In this document: positions 7,843 through 17,075 of the stretch, in pieces
Layout of the letters: each line of letters begins with the position of its first letter
Numbering within the stretch: the stretch's first letter is position 1
Translations under genes and position numbers: made by a program
The notes under the pieces: generated by a model
The model's database searches: none
Told to the model about the DNA's origin: nothing
The model's input: the letters and a program-made list of their open reading frames with translations, nothing else
Source of the DNA: Burkholderia oklahomensis C6786
GTDB taxonomy: Bacteria > Pseudomonadota > Gammaproteobacteria > Burkholderiales > Burkholderiaceae
Direction of reading: 5' to 3'
DNA length: 64,000 nucleotides
NCBI RefSeq assembly: GCF_000959365.1
Contig: NZ_CP009555.1
Location: 1,612,001-1,676,000 of the forward strand

Positions 7843-8529
7843 TTATGCCGCGCCTTCGGCGGGCTTCTTGCCGAGCTCGACGCCGAGCTGCTTCAGCTTC
7901 CGATACAAGTGCGTGCGCTCGAGGCCCGTCTTCTCCGCGACGCGTGTCATGCTGCCGTTCTCGCGCGCGAGGTGATACTCGAAGTACGCGCGCTCGAACG
8001 CGTCGCGCGCCTCGCGCAGCGGAATGTCGAACGGAATCGCAGCCGTCGTGTGGCCCGCGAGCGCCGCGTCCGAATCGTCGCCGAACGTCGGCAACGCGGC
8101 CGCCGACGCGACCGACGACGGCCCCGCCGCCTGCTTCGCCGCCGGGTTCGCCGGCAGCGGCGCCGCGCCGCGCGCGAGGCCGTGCTCGACCGACTTCAGC
8201 AGCTTCTGAAGCGTGATCGGCTTCTCGAGGAAATCGAGCGCGCCGATCTTCGTCGCCTCGACGGCCGTGTCGATCGTCGCGTGCCCCGACATCATGATGA
8301 CGGGCATCGTCAGTTGTCCTTGGCTTGCCCACTCCTTCAGCAACGTGACGCCGTCGGTGTCGGGCATCCAGATGTCGAGCAGCACGAGATCGGGCGCATG
8401 TTGCAGCCGGTAGTCGCGCGCGGCTTGCGCGTTCTCCGCGACGTCGACGACGTGCCCTTCGTCGCTGAGGATCTCCGAGAGCAATTCCCGGATGCCCATT
8501 TCATCATCTACCACCAGGATGGTTGCCAT
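7843..8529 (-). CDS. NtrX-like response regulator lacking the AAA+ domain (REC + Fis-type HTH)
   Basis: 228 residues. A complete receiver domain spans 1-122 (acidic DDE at 8-10, phospho-acceptor Asp in LLDIWMPD near 52, Lys in FLEKPIT near 104). A linker rich in Ala/Pro follows. The C-terminus is a Fis-family helix-turn-helix (residues 170-220) with the phrase RVAEKTGLERTHLYRKLKQL, as in NtrX/NtrC regulators. The central sigma-54-activating AAA+ domain of about 240 residues (GESGTGKE, GAFTGA) is absent. It is therefore unlikely to activate sigma-54 promoters itself and may act as a DNA-binding repressor or sigma-70-type regulator. It abuts the ntrY-like kinase gene, which surely phosphorylates it. 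Confidence 0.88.
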   Translation of the reverse strand: MATILVVDDEMGIRELLSEILSDEGHVVDVAENAQAARDYRLQHAPDLVLLDIWMPDTDGVTLLKEWASQGQLTMPVIMMSGHATIDTAVEATKIGALDFLEKPITLQKLLKSVEHGLARGAAPLPANPAAKQAAGPSSVASAAALPTFGDDSDAALAGHTTAAIPFDIPLREARDAFERAYFEYHLARENGSMTRVAEKTGLERTHLYRKLKQLGVELGKKPAEGAA

Positions 8530-10938
8530 TTACGCTGCCTTTGTCTGCACAGTTGCTCTTGTCTTGGCGGGTGCCGTGCCGCCGTTCGCTCCGCCCCCGG
8601 CGCCCGCCGCGTCGTCCGCGAGTTGCAGGAACAGGATCGAGACCTGCGCGCCTTCCACGACGTCGCCGTGCATGCGATTGCGCAGATCGATCCGCGCGCC
8701 ATGCTCGTCGACGATCTTCTTCACCGTCGCGAGGCCGAGCCCCGTGCCCTTCGCCTTCGTCGTCACGTAAGGCTCGAACGCGCGCGTCAGGATGCGCGCC
8801 GGAAAACCCGGACCGTTGTCCGAGACGGTCAGCCGAACCGCGACGCGCGTTTTGCCGTCTGCGTCGGGATCGCCATATTCTACTGTCTTGGTTTCGAGCA
8901 ACACACGGGGATGCTCGACGTCGGCGACCGAATCCTGCGCGTTCTGCAGCAAATTGTGGATCACCTGACGCAGTTGCGTCGCATCGCCGCGGATCACCGG
9001 AAGCGGCGCCTGCTCGACGACGATCGTGCTCTTGCCTTCGCCGACGCCGTAGAGCGTCGATACTTCGCTCACCAGATCGTTCAGCTGCAAGTTGACGAGC
9101 ACCGCGGTCGGCGTGCGCGCGTATTCGCGGAAATCGTCGACCATCCGCTTCATCGCGGCCACCTGATTGACGATCGTCGTCGCGCCGCGCTTCAGCACTT
9201 CGGCGTCGGGCGGCGCGAGCTTGTCGGACAGCTTCATCTGCAGACGCTCGGCCGACAACTGGATCGGCGTGAGCGGATTCTTGATCTCGTGCGCGAGCCG
9301 CCGCGCGACTTCGCCCCACGCGACCGAGCGCTGCGCCGAGATCACGTCGGAGATGTCGTCGAACACGACGACGTAGCCGGACGTCTGCGGATCGTCGGGC
9401 TGGCCCGGCGCGGCCGCCGTCGACACGAGCCGCGTGCCGCGCACGAGCAGCGTCAGCGGATCGGCCTCGCCCGGCACCTCGACCGCGAACTGCTGCTGCC
9501 AGTGGCCGCGATCCTCGCCGCCGCCCCGGCCCGCCGCCTCGCGATCGGCGAACGCCTTTCTCACCATCGCGCCGAATTCCGCGACGACGCCGATCTGATC
9601 GAGCGTCGTGCCGATCAGCGAATTGAACGGCTGCCGGAAGATCCGCTCGGCGCCGCGGTTCGCGGTCGTCAGGCGGAACTGGCGGTCGAGCACGAACACG
9701 CCCGCCGTCAGGTTCGCGAGAATGCTCTCGAGATAGGTTTTCGAATGCTCGAGCGCGACGCGGTTCTTCTCGACCGCGAGGCGCGCCTCCGAAAGCTGGC
9801 GCGTCATCGCGTTGAACGACTGCGTGAGGAAGCCGAGCTCGTCGCGCGTCTTGATCTCGCGCTTCGGCGTGTAGTCGCCTTCCGCGACCTCCTTCGTGCC
9901 CTGCGCGAGCAGGAACAGCGGCCGCGCGAGCTGGTTGCCGAGCGCGAGCGCGATCATCATCGCGATGAACGTCGCGAGGAAGAGGGCGAGCGTCAGCGTG
10001 CCGATGTACATCTTGCGCAGCCCGCTGCGGCCGAGCGACTTCTCCTGATATTCGCGATACGCGCGCTGCACCGCGTCGGCGTTGCGCGCGAGCGTCGGCG
10101 ACACCGGCTGCGTGAGCTGCAGGAAGCGCTCGTCGGGCTGCAGCAGCGTCGTCGTCGCATCGGGAATGCGCTGCACGACGCGCAGACGCAGCGCGCCCTT
10201 CGATCCGTGCGCACGCGGATCGCCGTCGACTTCGCCCTCGATCGCCGCATAGCCGCCGTGCTCGCGCGCCTGGCTCAGCATCAGCGGCGTCGGCATGTCG
10301 TCCGGAATCAGCGCGGCGAAGTTGCCCGACGCCTGCGCGACGATGTGCACGTCGGGCGACGCGCCGTTGCCGCGGCCCGGCTCCACGATCGTCGCGTCCT
10401 GCACGCCGAACTGGTCGCGCAGGCGCAGCAGCGTGAGCGTCGTGCCGTTCGTGTTGCTGTCGGCGCTCGCGAGCTGCTCGGACATCAGGCGCGCCTTCGT
10501 CTGCAAGTCCGCGAGCGACGTGTCGAGCATCCCGCGGCCGAGGTTGAGGCCCGCGGTGAGCGCCGTCTCGACGTTCACGTCGAACCAGGACTCGATGCTG
10601 CGCGACACGAACTGATACGACACGATATAGATGATTCCGCCCGGCACGACGCCGACGAGCGTGAAGAACACCGCAAGCTTCGCGAGCAGCCGCGTGCCGA
10701 ACTTGCCCTTGCGCAGGCGCGCGACGATCATCCCGACGAGTCCGAGCACGACGAGCAGGAACACGAGCGCGACGATGATGTTCGCCGAGTAGAGCCACGA
10801 GTAGTAGCGATCGAAGAACTCGGTGTTCGCGCTCGCGGCCGCGAGCAGCACGAGCAGCAGAAGCGCCGTGATCGCGACGGTCGACACGATCACGCGTATG
10901 AGGAGGCTCTTTCCGCTCGTCGCGCGGCGGACGCGCAT
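8530..10938 (-). CDS. NtrY-like membrane sensor histidine kinase
   Basis: About 802 residues. Four hydrophobic segments lie in the first 110 residues and near 320. They enclose a periplasmic region and are followed by a HAMP segment, a PAS domain (YLESILANLTAGVFVLD), a HisKA box (AHEIKNPLTPIQLSAERL, phospho-acceptor His) and the HATPase boxes (NLLQNAQDS, DNGPGFP, GTGLGLA). The architecture matches NtrY kinases. I use the ATG at 10938, just after the DUF4390 stop. A GTG at 10950 with GGTGG upstream would overlap that gene by 11 bases and is an equal candidate. It is transcribed with rsmB, the DUF4390 gene and the regulator. Confidence 0.92.
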   Translation of the reverse strand: MRVRRATSGKSLLIRVIVSTVAITALLLLVLLAAASANTEFFDRYYSWLYSANIIVALVFLLVVLGLVGMIVARLRKGKFGTRLLAKLAVFFTLVGVVPGGIIYIVSYQFVSRSIESWFDVNVETALTAGLNLGRGMLDTSLADLQTKARLMSEQLASADSNTNGTTLTLLRLRDQFGVQDATIVEPGRGNGASPDVHIVAQASGNFAALIPDDMPTPLMLSQAREHGGYAAIEGEVDGDPRAHGSKGALRLRVVQRIPDATTTLLQPDERFLQLTQPVSPTLARNADAVQRAYREYQEKSLGRSGLRKMYIGTLTLALFLATFIAMMIALALGNQLARPLFLLAQGTKEVAEGDYTPKREIKTRDELGFLTQSFNAMTRQLSEARLAVEKNRVALEHSKTYLESILANLTAGVFVLDRQFRLTTANRGAERIFRQPFNSLIGTTLDQIGVVAEFGAMVRKAFADREAAGRGGGEDRGHWQQQFAVEVPGEADPLTLLVRGTRLVSTAAAPGQPDDPQTSGYVVVFDDISDVISAQRSVAWGEVARRLAHEIKNPLTPIQLSAERLQMKLSDKLAPPDAEVLKRGATTIVNQVAAMKRMVDDFREYARTPTAVLVNLQLNDLVSEVSTLYGVGEGKSTIVVEQAPLPVIRGDATQLRQVIHNLLQNAQDSVADVEHPRVLLETKTVEYGDPDADGKTRVAVRLTVSDNGPGFPARILTRAFEPYVTTKAKGTGLGLATVKKIVDEHGARIDLRNRMHGDVVEGAQVSILFLQLADDAAGAGGGANGGTAPAKTRATVQTKAA

Positions 10939-10939
10939 T

Positions 10940-11530
10940 TTATTTAGCACGTTCGGCCACCGTGAAAGTGAAGCGCTTCCAGTCGGAAACGAGACTCCAG
11001 TCGCGGTTGTTCACCGCGTCGACCTGGAACGGCTTCGGCATCAGCGCGGTGTCGAGCTGCATCCGCACCGACGCGGTATACGTTTCGCCCGAGCGCACCT
11101 GGCTCTTGTCGATCACGTGCCAGGACGTCACGTGCTTGACCACCGCGAGCGCCTCCTTCAGCGACGGAAAGCCGAGCTGCAAGCCGCCCGTCGACACGCG
11201 GTATTCGCGCGTGAGCGGCTGGAACGACAGGCGGATCGTCTGCGACACCGACACCGGCTGCTCGTCGAACCAATACCAGCGCGCGCGGCTCAGTTCGAAA
11301 TCGGTCGTGAAATAAAGCGGCACGCCTTTGTTGACCGCGTCCTCCAGGCTGCTGTTGAGCTCGAAATCGAAACGCGCGTCGAGGCTCCAGCCGCTGCCGT
11401 CCGACTGCAGCGACGCGCGCTGCACGGCGACCGGATCGGCGTGTGCGAAAGGAACGGCAGCGAGACACAGCGTCAGCGCGACCCAAAGCACGGCCGCGAG
11501 CCGGAGTGGAAAGAAGCGTTTGATCGTCAC
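10940..11530 (-). CDS. DUF4390 family secreted protein
   Basis: 196 residues. An N-terminal signal peptide (hydrophobic LAAVLWVALTLCLAAV, then AHA-D) precedes a mostly beta-strand domain with a conserved DFELSRARWYWFDE block near 100. DUF4390 proteins regularly precede ntrY in beta-proteobacteria and are of unknown function; a periplasmic partner of the kinase is a reasonable inference. The GTG start at 11530 is fixed by its GTGA overlap with the rsmB stop. Confidence 0.88.
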   Translation of the reverse strand: MTIKRFFPLRLAAVLWVALTLCLAAVPFAHADPVAVQRASLQSDGSGWSLDARFDFELNSSLEDAVNKGVPLYFTTDFELSRARWYWFDEQPVSVSQTIRLSFQPLTREYRVSTGGLQLGFPSLKEALAVVKHVTSWHVIDKSQVRSGETYTASVRMQLDTALMPKPFQVDAVNNRDWSLVSDWKRFTFTVAERAK

Positions 11531-12939
11531 CGTTTCTGAAAGCGCGCGTAGAAAAATCCGTCGTGATCGACATGCCGGCCGGGCTCGCTCGATCCCCCGA
11601 CGGCCGGCGCCCCGCCTGACGCGCCCTGCGGCAGCAACTGCCCGGGCGCGTCCAATCGTACCGCATCTTGATAGGCGTCTCCAAACCAGCGCGCCTGCAG
11701 CTCGCCCTCTTCCGGAAAGATCGAACAGGTCGCGTACAGCAGCTCGCCGCCTGGTTTCACGAGCGGCCAGAGCGCGGCGAGAATGCGGCGCTGCTCGTCG
11801 ACGAGCGCGGGAATGTCGGCCGCGCGACGCAGCCAGCGGATGTCCGGATGGCGACGCACGATGCCCGACGCCGAGCACGGCACGTCCGCGAGGATTCGGT
11901 CGAACGGGCGTCCGTCGTGCCATTGCGCAGGATCGCCCGCGTCGCCGATGCGCACGTCGGCCGCAAGCGACAGCCTCGCGAGGTTTTCGCCGATGCGCGG
12001 CGCGCGCGCCGGATCGCTTTCGAGCGCGACGACTTCGGCGTCCGCAAGCTCGAGGATGTGGCCCGTCTTGCCGCCGGGCGCCGCGCACGCGTCGAGCACG
12101 CGCATGCCGTCGCGCGCGCCGAGCCATTCGGCCGCGAGCTGCGCGCCCGCATCCTGCACCGACACGATGCCGTCCACGAAGCCCGGAATGCGCTCGACCG
12201 GCAGCGGCGACGCAAGCCGTATCGCGTGGCGGCCGATTTTTTCGGCGTCGATCTGCTCGGCGCGCAGCACGTCGAGATATGCGTCGGCCGCCATGCGGCG
12301 CGCGTTCACGCGCAGCGTCAGCGGGCCGGGCGCGTCGCCCGCGGCGAGCATGCGCTGCCACGCGTCGGGCCACGCGCGCTCGACCGCGTCGATCCACCAC
12401 GTCTCGTAGTTCCACCGTGCACGGCGATCGGACTGCAGCCGCTCGAGCCACGCGGCCCGTTCGCGCAGGAAACGACGCAGCACCGCGTTGACGAGCCCCT
12501 TCGCGAACGAGCACTCGCGGCGCGCGCCGACAGCGGTCACCGCCTGGTCGACGACGGTGAAGGGCGCATACGCGGCGTGCTCGTCGTCGTCGACGAGAAG
12601 CGCGAACGCGCAGACGAGCAGCGCATGCACGTGCGCGTGCGGCGCTTTGGCGACGAATTGCGCGATCAGCCAGTCGGCCGTGCCGCGGCGGCGCACCGCG
12701 CGATATGCAATATCCTGGATCGCGCCGCGCGGCCCCGGTTGCGTGCCCGCGGGCAGCGCCGCCTGGACGGCTGCAAGCGCGGCGGGCAGCGCCGCGCCGC
12801 GGTTGACCGCATCGACCGCTTGCGCGGCGGCGTCGAGCGCGAAGCCGAGCGAATCGGGAACGAGGTGCAACGTCGACAGGCGCGTGGCGCGAGCGGGCGC
12901 GCCGGATGCGCGTGAACGGGAAGAGCGAGTCTGGGTCAT
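11527..12939 (-). CDS. rsmB: 16S rRNA (cytosine-967 C5)-methyltransferase RsmB
   Basis: 470 residues. An N-terminal NusB-like RNA-binding domain (about 30-170) precedes a Rossmann methyltransferase domain with the SAM motif DACAAPGGKTGHI. It has the two family cysteines, DVPCSASGI (product release) and LLYATCSI (the catalytic nucleophile). It methylates C967 of 16S rRNA. It is the first gene of the rsmB-DUF4390-ntrY-ntrX run, with four-base overlaps linking the first two. Confidence 0.95.
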   Translation of the reverse strand: MTQTRSSRSRASGAPARATRLSTLHLVPDSLGFALDAAAQAVDAVNRGAALPAALAAVQAALPAGTQPGPRGAIQDIAYRAVRRRGTADWLIAQFVAKAPHAHVHALLVCAFALLVDDDEHAAYAPFTVVDQAVTAVGARRECSFAKGLVNAVLRRFLRERAAWLERLQSDRRARWNYETWWIDAVERAWPDAWQRMLAAGDAPGPLTLRVNARRMAADAYLDVLRAEQIDAEKIGRHAIRLASPLPVERIPGFVDGIVSVQDAGAQLAAEWLGARDGMRVLDACAAPGGKTGHILELADAEVVALESDPARAPRIGENLARLSLAADVRIGDAGDPAQWHDGRPFDRILADVPCSASGIVRRHPDIRWLRRAADIPALVDEQRRILAALWPLVKPGGELLYATCSIFPEEGELQARWFGDAYQDAVRLDAPGQLLPQGASGGAPAVGGSSEPGRHVDHDGFFYARFQKR

Positions 12940-13602
12940 CGGATCAGCAATGCCTGCGGCACGCGGTGGCGCCGGGCGGTGGTAGGGGTGTGCCGGTGGC
13001 CGGCCCGCGGCCGGTGAGCGGGATATTGTAGCGCGCCGGGCGATCGGCTCTCCTGTTCGGGTGGCGGGGCTGGGTCGGTGGAATTGCGCGTCGGGCGGCG
13101 GGCGATGCGTGGCGGGTCGGGTTCGAGAGTCGGCGGCGGGCGGGCGCGGGCCCTTTCGGGATGAACGAATCAGGCTGTGCCGTTCTTTCGGTCGTCGGCG
13201 GGCGGCGGGCGGCGGGCGGCGGGCGGCGAAAGGCGGTAGCGGTAGCGGTAGCGGTAGCGGTAGCGGTAGCGGTAGCGAGCTTAGTTTTTACGGTGCGGGC
13301 GCCATGCGGCAACCTGTTTCTTCGCTTTGCACTTCGGAATCTCGATGTACCGGCAACGGCGGTGCTCGATGTGCTCGACGTGCTCGGAGTATTCGAAGCG
13401 ATGACGACGCGATTCGCGGTAGCCCGCTAGCGGCTCCTCGCGGAATCTGCAAACCAAAACGCCGCCGCTCCGCCGCAAACGGCGAACCCCGCAGCGTGAA
13501 GCGTACGGGGTTCGGAGGTTCGCCCGGCGCGCCGAAACGCGTCGGAAGCAGCTACCGTCGCGACGCCCCCTTACGAGCACGTCGTCGTTGCGACAAGATT
13601 CG
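12940..13602. other. Repeat-rich intergenic stretch upstream of rsmB
   Basis: About 660 bases between htpX and rsmB. It holds two adjacent microsatellites (13196-13228 and 13235-13276) and a perfect 9-bp inverted repeat CGAACCCCG / CGGGGTTCG at 13483-13514, which may end the htpX transcript but lacks a T run. A 99-codon minus-strand frame (13281-13580) has no recognisable relatives and unusual Lys-rich C-terminal composition. I do not call it. Confidence 0.6.
13196..13276. repeat. Adjacent 7-bp (GGCGGCG, 4 copies) and 6-bp (GGTAGC, 7 copies) tandem repeats
   Basis: 13201-13228 is four copies of GGCGGCG with a partial unit before them. Six bases later, 13235-13276 is seven perfect copies of GGTAGC. 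Two different unit types side by side suggest a slippage-prone stretch. Confidence 0.93.
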
Positions 13603-14460
13603 TCAGTCGAAGCGGCCGGTGCGCGCCATTTCCATCAGCCTTGCGATCCGTTCCTCGGTGGCCGGGTGCGTCGAGAACAGGTTCTGCAGCCCGCCGCCCG
13701 ACAGCGGGTTCATGATCATCATCTGCGCGGTGGCCGGATGCTGCTCCGCCGTCTGGAACGGAATGCCCGACGCGTAGCGGTGAATCTTGTCGAGCGCCGA
13801 CGCGAGCGCTTGCGGATCGCCTGAAATCTGCGCACCGCCGCGGTCCGCCTCGAACTCGCGTGCACGCGAGATCGCCATCTGGATCAGCGCGCCCGCGATC
13901 GGCGCGAGCAGCGCGACTGCGATGCCCGCGATCGGGTTGGCCGGACGGCCATTCTCGTCGCGCCCGCCGAAGAACATCGCGAAGTTCGCGAGCGCCGAGA
14001 TCGCGCCCGCCATCGTCGCGGAAATCGTCGAGATCAGGATGTCGCGATGCTTCACGTGCGCGAGCTCATGGGCCATCACGCCGCGCATCTCGCGCTCGGA
14101 CAGCACACGCAGGATACCCGTCGTCGCGGCGACGGCCGCGTGCTCCGGATTGCGTCCGGTCGCGAACGCATTCGGCTGGTCCTCGTCGATCAGATAGACG
14201 CGCGGCATCGGCAGGTTCGCGCGCGTCGCGAGCTCGCGCACCATCCGATAGAACTGCGGCGCCGTGGTCTCGTCGACTTCCTGCGCGTTGTACATGCGCA
14301 GAACCATCTTGTCCGAGAACCAATACGAGAAGAAATTCATACCGAGCGCGATCAGCAGCGCGATCGTCATCCCGCGCGATCCGCCGATCATGCCGCCGAT
14401 CACGACGAACAGGGCCGTGATCGCGGCCATCAGGATCGCCGTTTTGACCCAATTGAACAT
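13603..14460 (-). CDS. htpX: Membrane zinc metalloprotease HtpX
   Basis: 285-residue M48-family protease of the inner membrane that degrades misfolded membrane proteins. Two N-terminal transmembrane helices (about 5-50) precede the zinc motif HELAH (near 128), two more membrane segments, and the third zinc ligand in FEADRGGA. The ATG at 14460 is chosen because AAGGAG lies 9 bases upstream. A GTG three codons earlier would overlap that site. Confidence 0.95.
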   Translation of the reverse strand: MFNWVKTAILMAAITALFVVIGGMIGGSRGMTIALLIALGMNFFSYWFSDKMVLRMYNAQEVDETTAPQFYRMVRELATRANLPMPRVYLIDEDQPNAFATGRNPEHAAVAATTGILRVLSEREMRGVMAHELAHVKHRDILISTISATMAGAISALANFAMFFGGRDENGRPANPIAGIAVALLAPIAGALIQMAISRAREFEADRGGAQISGDPQALASALDKIHRYASGIPFQTAEQHPATAQMMIMNPLSGGGLQNLFSTHPATEERIARLMEMARTGRFD

Positions 14461-14568
14461 GTTTCCCACTCCTTATCCGTCTGCGGGGGCCGCGCCGCAC
14501 GCTCATCGACGGCGGCGCACAATTGTAAGCGATTTGTTAGATAAGAGCGTTTCGAGAAAATTCAATCC

Positions 14569-15204
14569 TTAGCGCGTCGATGTCGCAAGCTTCACGCCGA
14601 GCCCGACGAACGCGCTGCCGACGCCGCGGTCGAGCCATTTCTTCACACCAGGCTTGCCGGCGAAGCGCTGCGTGACGGTGCCCGCGACCCAAGCGACGAC
14701 GCACGACCACATGGTGCTCATCGCGAGGAACACCACGCCCAGCGTCAGGAACGCGAGCACTTTGTGGCTGCTGTCCGCCGACACGAACTGCGGGAAGAAC
14801 GACACGAAGAAGAGCACCACCTTCGGGTTCAGCACGTTGGTCAGGAACCCTTGCATGAAAAGCTGGCGCAGCGACTTGTCCGCACCGCGCCGTGCGGTCT
14901 GCTCGGCCGCAGGCTCCTGCTTCGCGAAGACGAGACGCACGCCCAGGTAGACGAGATAGGCCGCGCCGACGATCTTGATGACCGTGAACGCAGTGGCAGA
15001 CGCCGCGAGCACCGCCGTCAGGCCGAACGCGCATGCGAACACGTGCACGCAGCAGCCGGCCGAGATGCCGAGCGCAGACATGAGGCCCGCGCCGCGCCCT
15101 TGTGCGACGCTGCGGCCGACGATATACGCGGTGTCGGGCCCCGGCGTGATGTTCAACAGGAAAACCGCCGCGACAAACAAGCCAAGATGGGTGATGCCGA
15201 ACAT
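14569..15204 (-). CDS. LysE/RhtB family amino-acid exporter
   Basis: 211 residues with about six hydrophobic helices. It has the family signature TPGPDTAYIVGRSVAQGR near residues 20-40 and NPKVVLFFVSFFPQF near 125. Members export homoserine, threonine, leucine or lysine; the substrate is not predictable here. Confidence 0.9.
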   Translation of the reverse strand: MFGITHLGLFVAAVFLLNITPGPDTAYIVGRSVAQGRGAGLMSALGISAGCCVHVFACAFGLTAVLAASATAFTVIKIVGAAYLVYLGVRLVFAKQEPAAEQTARRGADKSLRQLFMQGFLTNVLNPKVVLFFVSFFPQFVSADSSHKVLAFLTLGVVFLAMSTMWSCVVAWVAGTVTQRFAGKPGVKKWLDRGVGSAFVGLGVKLATSTR

Positions 15205-15324
15205 GCCGATCCCTCGATACTGACGTCAGAGAATTCTACGCGCGCGCCCTGCGCCGCGCGACCTGGCCGTTCGGCCGATTGCGCGGCGCGCGCGATTCCG
15301 ATGAACTGCAGGCAAGCGACGAAA

Positions 15325-16308
15325 TCATGCGGCGTCGGGTAGCGCGAAGCGCTGGCCGGCCGCAAGCGGCGCGCCCGCGAGAAACTCGCGCGCAGGCAGC
15401 CGCTTGCCACCCGGCTTCTGCAGCTGGGTGACGCGCAGCGCGCCTTCGCCGCACGCGATCACGACGCCGTCCGGGCCGGCATCGACGATCGTGCCGGGCG
15501 CGCCGTCGCCGGGCGCCGCCACCGCTTCCGCCGCCCACAGCTTGAGCGTCGTGCCGTCGAGCGTCCCCGCGCCGCCCGGGAACGGATCGAACGCGCGCAC
15601 CTGCCGCGCGAGCACGGCGGCCGGCTTGTGCCAGTCGAGCGCCGCCTCGTGCTTGCCGATCTTCTCGGCATAGGTGACGCCGTCGGCCGGCTGCGGCGTC
15701 GCGACGAGCGAACCTTCGCGCTCGAGCTCGGCGAGCGTGTCGACGATGAGGCGCGCGCCCGCCGCCGCGAGCTTGTCGTGCAGCGTCGCCGTCGTGTCGT
15801 CGGGTGCGATCGCGACGCGCGCGTCGTGCAGCATCGCGCCCGTGTCGAGGCCGGCGTCCATCTGCATCAGCGTGACGCCGGTTTGCGCGTCGCCCGCCTC
15901 GATCGCGCGGTGGATCGGCGCGGCGCCGCGCCAGCGCGGCAGCAGCGATGCGTGGATGTTGATGCAGCCGTGGCGCGGCAGGTCGAGCACTTCCTGCGGC
16001 AGCAAAAGGCCGTATGCGGCGACGACCATCACGTCGTGCGGCGTCGCGTGCAGCAGATCGAGCGCGGCGGCAGCCTCGGCCGGATACTTGCCCGTGCGGC
16101 GCAGCGACGGCGGCTGCGCAACCGCGATGCCGTGCTCGAGCGCGTAGCGCTTCACGGCGCTCGCCTGCAACTTCATCCCGCGCCCCGCCGGGCGATCGGG
16201 CTGCGTCAGCACGAGCGGCACCGGAAAGCCGGCTTCATGGATCGCGGCGAGCGCCGCCGCGGCGAATTCCGGCGTGCCGGCAAAAATGACCCGCAGTGAA
16301 TGTGTCAT
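15325..16308 (-). CDS. fmt: Methionyl-tRNA formyltransferase
   Basis: 327 residues. It formylates initiator Met-tRNA using 10-formyl-THF. The catalytic Asn-His motif is [13 protein letters not shown] (near 110), with the Asp in QMDAGLDTG near 145. The C-terminal tRNA-binding OB-like domain begins near 205. It lies 31 bases downstream of def, the usual def-fmt operon. Confidence 0.97.
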   Translation of the reverse strand: MTHSLRVIFAGTPEFAAAALAAIHEAGFPVPLVLTQPDRPAGRGMKLQASAVKRYALEHGIAVAQPPSLRRTGKYPAEAAAALDLLHATPHDVMVVAAYGLLLPQEVLDLPRHGCINIHASLLPRWRGAAPIHRAIEAGDAQTGVTLMQMDAGLDTGAMLHDARVAIAPDDTTATLHDKLAAAGARLIVDTLAELEREGSLVATPQPADGVTYAEKIGKHEAALDWHKPAAVLARQVRAFDPFPGGAGTLDGTTLKLWAAEAVAAPGDGAPGTIVDAGPDGVVIACGEGALRVTQLQKPGGKRLPAREFLAGAPLAAGQRFALPDAA

Positions 16309-16339
16309 GTGCGAATGAACCGGGAAGCGGCTGCGCGCG

Positions 16340-16843
16340 TCACATCGCGCGTTCGAGTTTCTTCATCTTCGTCTTGATCCGGCTCTGCTTGAGCGACGAC
16401 AGATACTGGACGAACACGCGGCCCATCAGGTGATCCATCTCGTGCTGGACGCACACCGCGAGAAGCCCTTCACAATCGATCTCGAACGACTCGCCTTGCT
16501 CGTTGAGCGCGCGCACGCGCACGCGGTCCGGACGCTCGACTTCGTCGTAGACGCCGGGCACCGACAGGCAGCCTTCCTCGTAGACCTGCTTGCCGTCGCC
16601 CGTCCAGACGATCTCCGGATTGATGAAGACGCGCAACTCGTTCTTGTCCTCGGACACGTCGATCACGATCACGCGCTCGTGCACGTCGACCTGCGTCGCC
16701 GCGAGACCGATGCCGGGCGCGGCGTACATCGTCTCGGCCATGTCGGCGACGAGCCTGCGGATGCGGTCGTCGACCTTGTCGACCGGCTTGGCCACCTTGT
16801 GCAGCCGTTTGTCGGGGTAATGAAGGATGTTCAGCAAAGCCAT
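16340..16843 (-). CDS. def: Peptide deformylase
   Basis: 167 residues. This iron/zinc hydrolase removes the formyl group from nascent chains. All three motifs are present: GIGLAATQ (46-53), EGCLSVPG (about 90-97, metal Cys) and QHEMDHLMG (about 132-140, two metal His and catalytic Glu). It is the first gene of def-fmt and is divergent from dprA. Confidence 0.97.
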   Translation of the reverse strand: MALLNILHYPDKRLHKVAKPVDKVDDRIRRLVADMAETMYAAPGIGLAATQVDVHERVIVIDVSEDKNELRVFINPEIVWTGDGKQVYEEGCLSVPGVYDEVERPDRVRVRALNEQGESFEIDCEGLLAVCVQHEMDHLMGRVFVQYLSSLKQSRIKTKMKKLERAM

Positions 16844-17075
16844 GATGTTCAGTGTTGAGAGACGAACGACTCGCCCGCATCGGCCGTTTGGCCGACTGCC
16901 GCGACGCGCGCGCCAGCCTCAAGATGGTATCGACGACGCGCGGAATGCGCCGCGCGCCGCAATGACCGGCCAATCGCCGCGGGCCTGCACGCGTGGCATT
17001 CGTTCTATTTCGGATGATGAAAATTTTATCACGGCACCACGCGGCTCGCAGGCCGCGCTTCTCGAGGGCTTCGTC

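Noticed and set aside
7831..10947. 1038-codon open frame on the plus strand
   Set aside because: It is the antisense shadow of the ntrY- and ntrX-like genes, with no start signal and Arg-rich composition.
13281..13580. 99-codon minus-strand frame downstream of htpX
   Set aside because: No start site with a Shine-Dalgarno, no recognisable resemblance, and it crosses the microsatellite-rich region. Could be revisited if conserved.
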